Positions 6,054 to 13,358 of a stretch of DNA of 21,622 nt are shown piece after piece. The DNA comes from Isoptericola sp042668085 (GTDB lineage: Bacteria; Actinomycetota; Actinomycetes; Actinomycetales; Cellulomonadaceae), in NCBI RefSeq assembly GCF_042668085.1, contig NZ_JBHVBO010000052.1:1-21622 (forward strand), read 5' to 3'. The stretch's first letter is position 1; each line of letters begins with the position of its first letter. The position numbers and the translations under genes were made by a program. The notes below the pieces were generated by a model. That model worked only from the letters and a program-made list of their open reading frames with translations. It was not told the origin of the DNA and did no database searches.

Positions 6054-7199
6054 ATGTCGCTGACCCCCCAGTCGGCCGATGCCGGCCCGTACGACGCCCT
6101 GCTCCTGTACTCCTTCGGTGGCCCCAACAAGCCGGAGGACGTCGTGCCGTTCCTCCGCAACGTGACCGCCGGCAAGGGGATCCCCGACTCGCGGCTCGAG
6201 GAGGTCGGCGAGCACTACTACGGCTTCGGCGGCAAGAGCCCGATCAACGAGCAGAACCTCGCGCTGAAGGCGGCGCTCGAGGCGGAGCTCGCCGACCGCG
6301 GGATCGACCTGCCCGTCGTGTGGGGCAACCGCAACTGGGAGCCCTACACCACCGACGCGATCGACGAGCTGGAGCGCCTCGACGCCAAGCGTGCCGTCGC
6401 TCTGGTGACCTCCGCGTACTCGTCGTACTCCGGCTGCCGCCAGTACCGCGAGGACCTCGCGGTGACGCTGGAGAAGCGTGGCCAGCTGGGGCCGGACGGC
6501 TCCACCGGCGTGCAGTTCGACAAGATCCGCTCCTACTTCAACCACCCCGGCTTCGTCGCGGCGAACGCCGAGGCCGTGCTCGAGGCGTACGAGGCGCTCG
6601 AGGCGAAGGGCGGCGACCCGGCCGCGGCGAAGGTCGTCTTCGTCACGCACTCCATCCCCGACACGATGGAGGCGGCGTCCGGCGTCGGGCACGCCACGTA
6701 CTCCGCGCAGCACCTGGACGTCGCCGCGGTGATCGCGGCCGTCGTCTCCGAGGTGCGCGGGCACGCCGTCGAGTGGGAGCTCGCGTACTGCTCGCGCTCC
6801 GGCCCGCCCTCGCAGCCGTGGCTCGAGCCGGACGTCAACGACCTGCTCACCGAGCGCGCCGGCCAGGGGCTCAAGGACGTCGTCCTGTCCCCGATCGGCT
6901 TCGTCTCCGACCACATGGAGGTGGCCTACGACCTCGACACCGAGGCCATGGCCACCGCCGCGGAGCTCGGCATGACGGCGGTGCGCGCCGGCACGGTCGG
7001 CACCCGCGCGGTCTTCGTGTCCGGGCTGGTCGACCTGGTCCTCGAGCGCGCGGCCCTGGCCCGCGGCGAGGACGTCGAGCAGGCCACCGTGGGCTCCCTG
7101 CCCGCGTTCCCGTCCGTCACGCCGCCGGACTGCTGCCTGCGCCGGCACGAGGAGCCCAGCGGCATCCCCGCACTCTGCTCGGAGGACATGCACCGATGA
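6054..7199 (+). CDS. hemH: Coproporphyrin III ferrochelatase (HemH/CpfC)
   Basis: A 381-residue ferrochelatase. In actinobacteria this enzyme inserts Fe2+ into coproporphyrin III, making coproheme for the next gene's product. Family segments appear in order: LLLYSFGGP (16-24), HYYGFGGKSPIN (54-65), GNRNWEPY (91-98), VTSAYSSYSGCRQYRED (118-134), THSIP with catalytic H199, SRSGPPSQPWLEPD, and GFVSDHMEVAYD with E289. F21 occupies the position of the B. subtilis Tyr13 iron ligand, as usual in this phylum. Cysteines at 128, 360, 361 and 375 could hold a [2Fe-2S] cluster, but the spacing differs from the M. tuberculosis ligands. ATG 6054 fits the family; ATGs at 6042 and 6045 are possible. The stop overlaps hemQ by ATGA. 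Confidence 0.95.
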   Translation: MSLTPQSADAGPYDALLLYSFGGPNKPEDVVPFLRNVTAGKGIPDSRLEEVGEHYYGFGGKSPINEQNLALKAALEAELADRGIDLPVVWGNRNWEPYTTDAIDELERLDAKRAVALVTSAYSSYSGCRQYREDLAVTLEKRGQLGPDGSTGVQFDKIRSYFNHPGFVAANAEAVLEAYEALEAKGGDPAAAKVVFVTHSIPDTMEAASGVGHATYSAQHLDVAAVIAAVVSEVRGHAVEWELAYCSRSGPPSQPWLEPDVNDLLTERAGQGLKDVVLSPIGFVSDHMEVAYDLDTEAMATAAELGMTAVRAGTVGTRAVFVSGLVDLVLERAALARGEDVEQATVGSLPAFPSVTPPDCCLRRHEEPSGIPALCSEDMHR

Positions 7200-7981
7200 A
7201 CCAGCCCAGCAGCGCCCACGACACCCCCCACGTGCACGGCGACACCGGGGAGGACGTCGACGCCGCCGCGATCAACGAGTCCCTCCGGTACGCGATGATC
7301 GCGGTCTTCTCCACGGCCGAGCCGCTGCCCGCGGCCGACGCCGAGCGCGCCGAGGTCGCCGCCGAGGCCGAGGCCGCGCTGTGGGACGGCCAGCCCGACG
7401 ACGCCCGTGACCCGGCCCGCGCCGAGGGCGACGTCGTCGTGCGCGGCGTGTACGACGTCGCCGGCCTGCGCGCCGACGCCGACCTCATGGTGTGGGTGCA
7501 CGGCCCGTCCGTGGAGTCCGTGCAGGGCGCCTACCAGCGGCTGCGCGCGTCGCGGCTGGGGTCGGCGCTCGCGCCGGAGTGGTCGGTCGTGGCGCTGCAC
7601 CGCGCCGCCGAGTTCAACAAGGGCCACGTGCCCGCGTTCCTCGCCGGCGAGCGACCCCGCGACTACCTCTCGGTGTACCCGTTCGTGCGCTCCTACGACT
7701 GGTACCTGCTGCCGGACGACGAGCGCCGCACGATGCTGCGCGACCACGGCATGGCCGCGGCGGGCTACAAGGACGTGCGCGCCAACACGATGAGCACGTT
7801 CGCGCTGAGCGACTACGAGTGGCTGCTGGCCTTCGAGGCCGACGAGCTGCACCGCATCGTCGACCTCATGCGCGACCTGCGCGCCACCGAGGCCCGCCGC
7901 CACGTGCGCGAGGAGGTGCCGTTCTTCACCGGCCCGCGCGTCACGCTCGCGGACTGGGCGGAGAAGCAGCCCCGCGCCTGA
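7196..7981 (+). CDS. hemQ: Coproheme decarboxylase ChdC/HemQ
   Basis: A 261-residue chlorite-dismutase-fold enzyme. It uses peroxide to decarboxylate coproheme twice and yield heme b, the last step of the coproporphyrin-dependent pathway. H144, Y161 (in SVYPFVRSYDWY) and H184 (in LRDHGMAAAG) have exactly the spacing of C. diphtheriae ChdC H118, Y135 and H158, which are the distal base, catalytic tyrosine and proximal heme ligand as I recall them. The N-terminal 25 residues are His/Asp-rich and probably flexible. Translation starts inside the hemH stop (ATGA), so enzyme and substrate-producing partner are made together. The stop lies within a hairpin shared with the convergent methyltransferase gene. 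Confidence 0.95.
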   Translation: MNQPSSAHDTPHVHGDTGEDVDAAAINESLRYAMIAVFSTAEPLPAADAERAEVAAEAEAALWDGQPDDARDPARAEGDVVVRGVYDVAGLRADADLMVWVHGPSVESVQGAYQRLRASRLGSALAPEWSVVALHRAAEFNKGHVPAFLAGERPRDYLSVYPFVRSYDWYLLPDDERRTMLRDHGMAAAGYKDVRANTMSTFALSDYEWLLAFEADELHRIVDLMRDLRATEARRHVREEVPFFTGPRVTLADWAEKQPRA

Positions 7982-7998
7982 GCTACCTCGCGCTCAGG
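7977..7998. terminator. Bidirectional hairpin across convergent stops
   Basis: CCTGAGC (7977-7983) and GCTCAGG (7992-7998) form a perfect 7-bp stem with an 8-nt loop. The structure holds the hemQ stop and the stop of the convergent methyltransferase gene, whose stop codons are one base apart. A terminator for both directions is likely, though no T-tract is present. Confidence 0.45.
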
Positions 7999-8831
7999 GT
8001 GGCGACGACGACGGTGCCTCCGGTGGCGTCGTCGGCGTCCGGGTCTGCGTCGGTGACGACGGTCGCGCGCAGGCCGTGCGCCTCGACCAGCGCCGTCGCG
8101 CCGGGCACCTGGCCGGTGCCGACCTCGAACAGGAGCGACCCGCCCGGCGCGAGCCAGCCCGGGGCGGCGGCCACCACGCGGCGCACGACGTCGAGCCCGT
8201 CGGCGCCGCCGTCGAGCGCGACGGCGGGCTCGTGGTCGCGGGCCTCGGGCGGCATGGTCGCGATCGCGCCGGTCGGCACGTAGGGCGCGTTGCACAGCAG
8301 CAGGTCGACGCGGCCGCGCAGGTCTCCCGGCACGGCGTCGAGCAGGTCCCCCTCGTGGACCGCGGCGCCGAGCGGCAGCAGGTTGCGGCGGGCGTGCACG
8401 ACGGCGGCCGGCTCGACGTCGCTCGCGTGCAGCGCCGGGGCGGCACCCGCGGCCCGCAGCCCCCGCAGGACGGCGCCGCCCACCGCGCCGCACCCGCAGC
8501 ACAGGTCGAGCACCGTGGCCGGCGCGGGCAGCGCGAGCGCCGCCACCACCATCAGCTCCGTGCGGCGCCGGGGCACGAAGACGCCCGGCCCCACCGACCA
8601 GCGGTGGCCGGCGAACGCGACCCAGCCCAGCAGGTGCTCCAGCGGCTCGCCCGCGACCCGTCGCACGACGAGCTCCTCGAGGCGCTCGACGTCGGCGGAT
8701 GTCTCGAGCAGCAGCGCCGCCTCGTCCTCCGCGAACACGCACCCGGCGGCGCGCAGCCGCGTGACGACCCGGCCTCTGACGGAGCCCGGGTCGTCCGTCG
8801 GCGGCGCGGCGTCCGACCGGTCGGCGCTCAG
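7983..8831 (-). CDS. PrmC/HemK-related protein-(glutamine-N5) methyltransferase, substrate unknown
   Basis: A SAM-dependent methyltransferase related to PrmC/PrmB, which methylate the GGQ glutamine of release factors or ribosomal protein L3. Numbering from the proposed CTG at 8831 (282 residues), a helical N-terminal domain (22-70) is followed by the SAM loop DLCCGCGAVG (109-118). The substrate loop is NAPY (181-184) instead of PrmC's NPPY. ARDHEPAVALDGGADGL follows. These variants match my memory of an actinobacterial PrmC-related family of unknown target. No ATG, GTG or TTG lies between the upstream gene's stop and GTG 8738. GTG 8738 would cut off about ten residues of conserved N-terminal domain (RLRAAGC). 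The CTG overlaps the upstream TGA with GGGGG eight bases before it, so a coupled CTG start is proposed. Confidence 0.8.
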   Translation of the reverse strand: MSADRSDAAPPTDDPGSVRGRVVTRLRAAGCVFAEDEAALLLETSADVERLEELVVRRVAGEPLEHLLGWVAFAGHRWSVGPGVFVPRRRTELMVVAALALPAPATVLDLCCGCGAVGGAVLRGLRAAGAAPALHASDVEPAAVVHARRNLLPLGAAVHEGDLLDAVPGDLRGRVDLLLCNAPYVPTGAIATMPPEARDHEPAVALDGGADGLDVVRRVVAAAPGWLAPGGSLLFEVGTGQVPGATALVEAHGLRATVVTDADPDADDATGGTVVVATLSAR

Positions 8832-10153
8832 GGGTACAGCCCCCGGATGCGGTGCGCCTCGGCGGTGCGCTGCACGCCGATGACCAGCGCGGCGTCGCGC
8901 AGCGACAGGCCCTCGCGCTTGGCGAGCGCGGAGACGTCGCCGTACGCGGAGGTCATGCGGTGCTCGAGGCGGTCGGCGATCTCCTGCTCGGACCACCAGT
9001 AGGTCTGGTTGGCCTGCACCCACTCGAAGTAGGAGACGACGACGCCGCCGGCGTTGGCGAGCACGTCCGGCACGACCGTGACGCCGCGGGCGGCGAGCAC
9101 GCGGTCGCCCTCGGTGGTGGTCGGGCCGTTGGCGCCCTCGACCACCCAGCGCGCCCGGACGCCCGCGGCGGTGTCGCCGTCGAGCACGCCCTCGACGGCG
9201 GCCGGGACGAGGACGTCGACGTCGAGCCCGAGCAGGTCGGCGTTCGACAGCGGGTCGGCGCCGTCGAAACCGACGACGGAGCCGGTCGCGGCGACGTGCG
9301 CGAGGAGGCGGGGGACGTCGAGGCCTGCGTCGTTGCGGAGCCCGCCGTACTGGTCGCTCACCGCGACGACGGTCGCGCCGCGCGCGGCGAAGATCGCCGC
9401 GGCGTGCGAGCCCACCTTGCCGAAGCCCTGCACGGCGACGGTGACGTCGGCCAGCGGCACGCCGGCCTCACCGAGCGCGGCGGCCGTGACGTGCACGATG
9501 CCGGCACTGGTGGCCGTGCCGCGTCCGCGGGAGCCGCCCACGGCGAGCGGCTTGCCGGTCACCACGGCGGGGATCGTGTACCCGCGGTTCACGGAGTACG
9601 TGTCCATGACCCAGGCCATGGTCTGCTCGTCGGTGCCCATGTCGGGCGCCATGACGTCGGTGTCCGGGCCGATCATCGGCATGATCTCGGAGGTGTAGCG
9701 GCGGGTGACCCGCTCGAGCTCGGCCGTCGTGTAGTCGCGCGGGTCGATGGCGATGCCGCCCTTGGCGCCGCCGTAGGGCAGGTCGACGATGCCGCACTTC
9801 CACGTCATCCACATGGCCAGCGCGCGCACCTCGTCGATGTCGACACCGGGCGCGTACCGCAGGCCGCCCTTGCCGGGGCCGCGGGAGATGTTGTGCTGCA
9901 CGCGGAAGCCGTGGAACAGGACGGTCTCGCCGTCGTCGCGCCGCAGCGGCACGGCCACGTGGATCTCGCGGCGCGGGGTGGCGAGCATCTGGTGCTGGCC
10001 CTCGTCGTAGCCGAGCACGGCCACGGCGCTGGCGAGCTGGCCGTGCGCGGTGTCGAGCGTGGAGCTCGTCCGGGCGGGTGCGGCCGGGGAGGCCAGGTGG
10101 TCGACCGGGGTGTCGGGCAGGGGTGTCGAGGTCATCGACGTCGTCGTCGTCAC
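8828..10153 (-). CDS. Glu/Leu/Phe/Val family amino acid dehydrogenase (probable glutamate dehydrogenase)
   Basis: A 441-residue NAD(P)-dependent dehydrogenase that reversibly deaminates an amino acid, probably glutamate to 2-oxoglutarate and ammonia. The substrate lysines are K95 (GPGKGGLRY), K119 (MTWKCG) and K131 in the family signature PYGGAKGG. The Rossmann nucleotide loop is VQGFGKVGSHAA. The C-terminus carries NAGGVVVSYFEWVQ, typical of hexameric bacterial and archaeal GDH of about 420 residues. GTG 10153 is preceded by GGAGGA with four bases between; ATG 10135 is an alternative. The first 35 residues are low complexity. The methyltransferase gene overlaps its stop. Its product would take on glutamate made by the PutA enzyme of this window, but the two are not co-transcribed. 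Confidence 0.92.
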   Translation of the reverse strand: MTTTTSMTSTPLPDTPVDHLASPAAPARTSSTLDTAHGQLASAVAVLGYDEGQHQMLATPRREIHVAVPLRRDDGETVLFHGFRVQHNISRGPGKGGLRYAPGVDIDEVRALAMWMTWKCGIVDLPYGGAKGGIAIDPRDYTTAELERVTRRYTSEIMPMIGPDTDVMAPDMGTDEQTMAWVMDTYSVNRGYTIPAVVTGKPLAVGGSRGRGTATSAGIVHVTAAALGEAGVPLADVTVAVQGFGKVGSHAAAIFAARGATVVAVSDQYGGLRNDAGLDVPRLLAHVAATGSVVGFDGADPLSNADLLGLDVDVLVPAAVEGVLDGDTAAGVRARWVVEGANGPTTTEGDRVLAARGVTVVPDVLANAGGVVVSYFEWVQANQTYWWSEQEIADRLEHRMTSAYGDVSALAKREGLSLRDAALVIGVQRTAEAHRIRGLYP

Positions 10154-10177
10154 GGGTCCTCCAGGACACGGTGCCGA

Positions 10178-10196
10178 GGGCCCCGGGTAGGGGCCC
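10178..10196 (-). promoter_or_regulatory. Strong hairpin in the dehydrogenase leader
   Basis: GGGCCCC (10178-10184) and GGGGCCC (10190-10196) form a perfect, all-GC 7-bp stem with a 5-nt loop. It lies about 15 nt upstream of the ribosome-binding site of the dehydrogenase gene, within the predicted transcript. It may affect translation initiation or mRNA stability. Confidence 0.4.
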
Positions 10197-10238
10197 CGGC
10201 AGGGGTGGCGCGGCCCGGGATGGTGGGCCTCGGCGCCC

Positions 10239-10244
10239 ACCGTA
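10239..10244 (-). promoter_or_regulatory. Dehydrogenase gene -10 candidate
   Basis: The minus strand reads TACGGT (TANNNT). With a start near 10231 the leader would be about 80 nt and include the GC hairpin. Only a weak -35 (CTGAGG, 16-bp spacer) is seen. Confidence 0.3.
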
Positions 10245-10321
10245 GTCGCTCCCGCGAGCACCTCAGCGGGCGAAACTCGCCGCCTTACGGAGCCGTGTCC
10301 GAGCGTTGACCCGACGATGCC

Positions 10322-10374
10322 GCCGGTTGAGCTGGTCGAGACCGGGGGGCGGGGATTCGACAAGCTCGACCGGC
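10322..10374. repeat. 18-bp-arm inverted repeat, REP-like, downstream of bioY
   Basis: GCCGGTTGAGCTGGTCGA (10322-10339) and TCGACAAGCTCGACCGGC (10357-10374) pair at 16 of 18 positions around a 17-nt G-rich loop. TCGACAAGCTC(A/G)ACC is, from memory, a dispersed intergenic palindrome in many high-GC actinobacteria. It starts 29 bp past the bioY stop and so can act as its terminator. Confidence 0.65.
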
Positions 10375-10402
10375 AACCGGCGGTGTCTCGCCGGGTGGCG
10401 CG

Positions 10403-10996
10403 TCAGCGCACGAACCGCCAAGCGGTCGGCAGCAGGGCGGCGGCGAGCGCGGCCTTGAGCGCGTCGCCGGGCAGGAAGACGACGGCACCGGAGAGCAGCG
10501 CGGCGCCCACGGGCATCCCGGAGCTCACCGCGAGCCACGGCACGCCCACGGCGTAGACGGCGAGGGTGCCGAGCGCGTAGGTGCCGACGGTGGACAGCAC
10601 GCGGCGGTCGGCGCCGCGGCGCGCGAGCGCCCCGACGACCACGCCCGCCAGGAGGAAGCCGACGAGGTAGCCGCCCGACGCGCCGGCGACGGACTCCCAG
10701 CCCGCCGTCGCGCCGGCGAACACCGGCAGGCCGGAGACGCCCGCCGCGAGGTAGACCGCCTGCGCGGCGGCGCCGCGCCACGGCCCGAGAGCGGCGGCGC
10801 CCAGCAGGACGGCGAACGTCTGGCCGGTGAGCGGCACCGGCAGCCCGGGCACCGGGACCACGACCTGCGCGGCCAGCGCGGTGAGGGCGGCCACGGCGAC
10901 GACGAGGAGGGCGTCGCGGGCGAGCGCACCCGGGAGCAGGTCGGCGAGGACGCGGCGCGGGCGGGCGGGGGAGAGCGGAAGGGCGGCTGCGGTCAT
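10403..10996 (-). CDS. bioY: Biotin transporter substrate-binding subunit BioY
   Basis: A 197-residue, six-helix membrane protein of the BioY family, the S component of energy-coupling-factor biotin transporters. The family segment VPGLPVPLTGQTFAVLLGAAALGPWRG... is followed by AVYLAAGVSGLPVFAG and SGGYLVGFLLAG, all in the expected order. About 25 residues precede the first helix. No bioM or bioN ATPase/T-component gene is next to it, so it must either share a module encoded elsewhere or work alone, as some BioY proteins are reported to do. The start is ATG 10996, with a TAGCGT -10 only seven bases upstream and no ribosome site, indicating a leaderless transcript. The gene diverges from the NRAMP-like gene. 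Confidence 0.92.
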   Translation of the reverse strand: MTAAALPLSPARPRRVLADLLPGALARDALLVVAVAALTALAAQVVVPVPGLPVPLTGQTFAVLLGAAALGPWRGAAAQAVYLAAGVSGLPVFAGATAGWESVAGASGGYLVGFLLAGVVVGALARRGADRRVLSTVGTYALGTLAVYAVGVPWLAVSSGMPVGAALLSGAVVFLPGDALKAALAAALLPTAWRFVR

Positions 10997-11003
10997 GACG
11001 ACG

Positions 11004-11032
11004 ACGCTAGGCCGGGCGGCCGGGCGGGTCAC
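11004..11032 (-). promoter_or_regulatory. Leaderless bioY promoter
   Basis: On the minus strand GTGACC (11027-11032) and TAGCGT (11004-11009) are separated by 17 bp. The -10 ends seven bases before the bioY ATG, so transcription should begin at or within a base of the start codon. No clear BirA-type operator is seen. The 10997-11201 gap otherwise holds only the short direct repeat and the NRAMP-like promoter. Confidence 0.5.
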
Positions 11033-11144
11033 GCACGGGTGCCGCACGAGTCCGGGCGCCTCGTTTGTACAGGTCGCACACACGGCCGGCCGAGTCCGGC
11101 GTGCCGGGGCCCGGGAGTTGTGGGAATCGTGCAGGCCGTGCGGT

Positions 11145-11161
11145 GGCATGTCCGGCATGTC
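11145..11161. repeat. Short direct repeat upstream of the NRAMP-like gene
   Basis: GGCATGTC occurs twice (11145-11152 and 11154-11161) with a 9-bp period, 27 bp upstream of the TAGCCT -10 candidate. The position would suit an activator or repressor with tandem half-sites, but chance is not excluded. Confidence 0.3.
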
Positions 11162-11187
11162 GTAGATGGGGAGGGACGCCGAGCCGG

Positions 11188-11193
11188 TAGCCT
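11188..11193 (+). promoter_or_regulatory. -10 of the NRAMP-like gene
   Basis: TAGCCT (TANNNT) lies eight bases before ATG 11202, and there is no ribosome-binding site, which suggests a leaderless or nearly leaderless transcript. It also argues against the upstream ATG at 11166 as start. No good -35 is visible. Confidence 0.4.
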
Positions 11194-11201
11194 CCGGCGA
11201 C

Positions 11202-12500
11202 ATGGCTGACAAGGACGTCACACCCCCCGACCTCGACCGAGACCTCGACCACGGCTCCGACGTGGAACGTCCCCGCTGGCGCCTCGTGGGACCCGGGCTG
11301 GTCGTCGCGGCCACGGGCATCGGCGCGGGCGACCTGGTCGCCACGCTCGTCGCGGGCAGCACGTTCGGGTACACGCTGCTCTGGGCCGCCGTCCTCGGCG
11401 TGATCATCAAGATCGTGCTGGTGGAGGGCGCGGGCCGGTGGTCGCTCGCCACGAACCGCACGATCTTCGACGGCTGGAAGTCGCTCGGCGCGTGGGCGAG
11501 CATCTACTTCGGCGTCTACATCGTGGTGTGGGGCTTCAGCTACGGCGCCGCCGCGATGTCGAGCTCGGCGCTGCCGCTCGTCGCGCTGTTCCCGCAGGTC
11601 GACCTGATCTGGTTCGCGATCGCCATGGGGCTGGTCGGCGCGGCCATCGTCTGGCTCGGCAGGTACAAGATGTTCGAGTACGTCATCGCCGTGCTCGTGG
11701 GCGTCATGTTCGTGACGATCGTGGGCTCCGCGGTGCTCACGGTGCCCAACCTCGGCCAGATCGTCGGCGGCCTGGTGCCGCGCATCCCCGAGGGCTCGAT
11801 CCTCTACACGCTCAGCCTGGCGGGCGGCGTCGGCGGCACCATCACCCTGGCGGCGTACGGGTACTGGCTCAAGGAGAAGGGCTGGCACACACCGCGCTGG
11901 ATGAAGGTCATGCGGATCGACAACGCGATGGCGTACGTGATCTCCGGCGTCTTCGTCGTCTCCATGCTGATCGTGGGGGCCGAGCTGCTGTACTCGTCCG
12001 GCATCACCGTCGCCGACGGCGAGGGCGGCCTGGTCGACCTGGCCGACGTGCTCGCCGAGCGGTACGGGTCGTTCATGGCGCCGCTGTTCCTGATCGGGTT
12101 CTGGGCGTCGTCGTTCTCGTCCGTCCTGGGCGTGTGGAACGGCGTCTCGCTGATGTTCGCGGACTTCGTCGCCACGGCCCGCGGGCTGGCGGCCGACGAC
12201 CCGCGGCGCAAGGCCGGCGGCAGCTACTACAAGGCGTACATCCTGTGGCTCACCTTCCCGCCGATGCTGCTGCTCCTGCTCGACAAGCCCATCGCCCTCG
12301 TCGTCGCCTACGGCGCGCTCGGCTCGCTGTTCATGCCGTTCCTGGCGATCACGCTGCTCATCCTCATGAACTCCTCGCGGGTGCCGCAGCGGTGGCGCAA
12401 CAAGCCGCTCACCAACATCGTCCTGGGCCTCGTGGCGCTGATGTTCGTGGTGCTCGGCGTGCAGCAGCTGGTCGAGGCGCTGGCGCCGGTCGCCGGCTGA
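11202..12500 (+). CDS. NRAMP-family-like transporter lacking the canonical metal motifs
   Basis: A 432-residue membrane protein with about 11 helices on the LeuT-like NRAMP fold. NRAMP proteins import Mn2+, Fe2+ and similar ions with protons. The start of helix 1 matches well (GPGLVVAATGI, 30-40), but the metal-binding DPGN is GAGD (41-44). The helix 6 region that normally carries MPH reads GGTITLAAYGYW (211-222). Thus the main metal ligands are absent, and the cargo may be another cation or a non-metal substrate. A charged 25-residue N-terminus precedes helix 1. ATG 11202 is preferred over ATG 11166 because of the -10 at 11188-11193. It diverges from bioY and converges on the aldo/keto reductase gene, 15 bp away. 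Confidence 0.85.
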   Translation: MADKDVTPPDLDRDLDHGSDVERPRWRLVGPGLVVAATGIGAGDLVATLVAGSTFGYTLLWAAVLGVIIKIVLVEGAGRWSLATNRTIFDGWKSLGAWASIYFGVYIVVWGFSYGAAAMSSSALPLVALFPQVDLIWFAIAMGLVGAAIVWLGRYKMFEYVIAVLVGVMFVTIVGSAVLTVPNLGQIVGGLVPRIPEGSILYTLSLAGGVGGTITLAAYGYWLKEKGWHTPRWMKVMRIDNAMAYVISGVFVVSMLIVGAELLYSSGITVADGEGGLVDLADVLAERYGSFMAPLFLIGFWASSFSSVLGVWNGVSLMFADFVATARGLAADDPRRKAGGSYYKAYILWLTFPPMLLLLLDKPIALVVAYGALGSLFMPFLAITLLILMNSSRVPQRWRNKPLTNIVLGLVALMFVVLGVQQLVEALAPVAG

Positions 12501-12515
12501 CGCGCCGCCGGTCCG

Positions 12516-13352
12516 TCAGTGCCCGAACTCGTCCGAGTCGGTGACCTGGCTCTCGCCCCGGTCGAGCCCCGAGACCGCCGCCAGCTCCTGGGGGTCCAAC
12601 TCGAGGTCGAAGACGTCGAGGTTCTCCCGCTGGCGCTCCGGGGACGCCGACTTGGGGCACGTGACGTAGCCCTGCTGCGTGATCCACCGCAGCACCACCT
12701 GCGCCGGGCTGCGGTCGTGACGCCGCGCGATCTCGGTGATCACCGGGTCGTCGAGGAGCTCGCGCGGCTTGATCGGGCTCCACGCCTCCGTGACGATCGC
12801 GTGCTCCGCGTGGAACGCGACCGTGTCCGCGCGGGCGGCGTACGGGTTGAGGTTGATCTGGTTCACCTCGGGGGCGACGCCGGTCTCGTCCACCAGCCGG
12901 CGCAGGTGGTGCGGCTTGAAGTTGGACGTGCCGGCGGCGCGGATCAGGCCCTCGTCGCGCAGCGCGAGCAGCCCCTGCCAGGCCTCGACGTAGCGGTCCT
13001 GGTCCGGGTTCGGCCAGTGGATCAGCAGCAGGTCCAGGTAGTCGAGGCCGAGGCGGTCGAGCGACGCCTCGCACGCCTGCCGCGCCCCGTCGACGCCGTG
13101 CCAGCGCCTGTTGAACTTGGTCGTGACGAACAGCTCGGAGCGGTCCACGGACGCGTCGCGCAGCCCGCGCCCGACGCCGCGCTCGTTGCCGTAGTTCTCC
13201 GCGGTGTCGACGAGCCGGTAGCCGCCGTCGATCGCGGTGGCGACGGCGCGTGCCGCCTCGTCGTCGTCCATCGGCCACGTGCCGAGCCCGAGGGCGGGCA
13301 TCGCGGTGCCGTTGGCCAGGGTGACGGTGGGTGCGGGCGCGGAGGTCGTCAT
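12516..13352 (-). CDS. Aldo/keto reductase (AKR5-like)
   Basis: A 278-residue NADPH-dependent reductase on a TIM barrel, reducing aldehydes or ketones. The catalytic tetrad is complete: D49 and Y54 (VDTAENYG), K79 (TTKFN) and H112 (LIHWP). The C-terminal cofactor segment is in CPKSASPERQRENLDVFD, where KSASPER binds the 2'-phosphate of NADPH. The overall form resembles bacterial 2,5-diketo-gluconate reductase-type (AKR5) enzymes, but the physiological substrate is unknown. ATG 13352 has a TAGGTT -10 six bases upstream, so although the PAS-AraC gene is only 34 bp upstream on the same strand, this gene probably has its own leaderless promoter. Confidence 0.93.
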   Translation of the reverse strand: MTTSAPAPTVTLANGTAMPALGLGTWPMDDDEAARAVATAIDGGYRLVDTAENYGNERGVGRGLRDASVDRSELFVTTKFNRRWHGVDGARQACEASLDRLGLDYLDLLLIHWPNPDQDRYVEAWQGLLALRDEGLIRAAGTSNFKPHHLRRLVDETGVAPEVNQINLNPYAARADTVAFHAEHAIVTEAWSPIKPRELLDDPVITEIARRHDRSPAQVVLRWITQQGYVTCPKSASPERQRENLDVFDLELDPQELAAVSGLDRGESQVTDSDEFGH

Positions 13353-13358
13353 GGCACG

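Noticed and set aside
8832..9023. ATG 9023 as start of the PrmC-like gene
   Set aside because: It would overlap the dehydrogenase coding end by about 195 bp with an Arg-rich out-of-frame product.
10261..10402. Small gene between the dehydrogenase and bioY
   Set aside because: Open frames here are low complexity and overlap the inverted repeat; no ribosome site or homology was seen.
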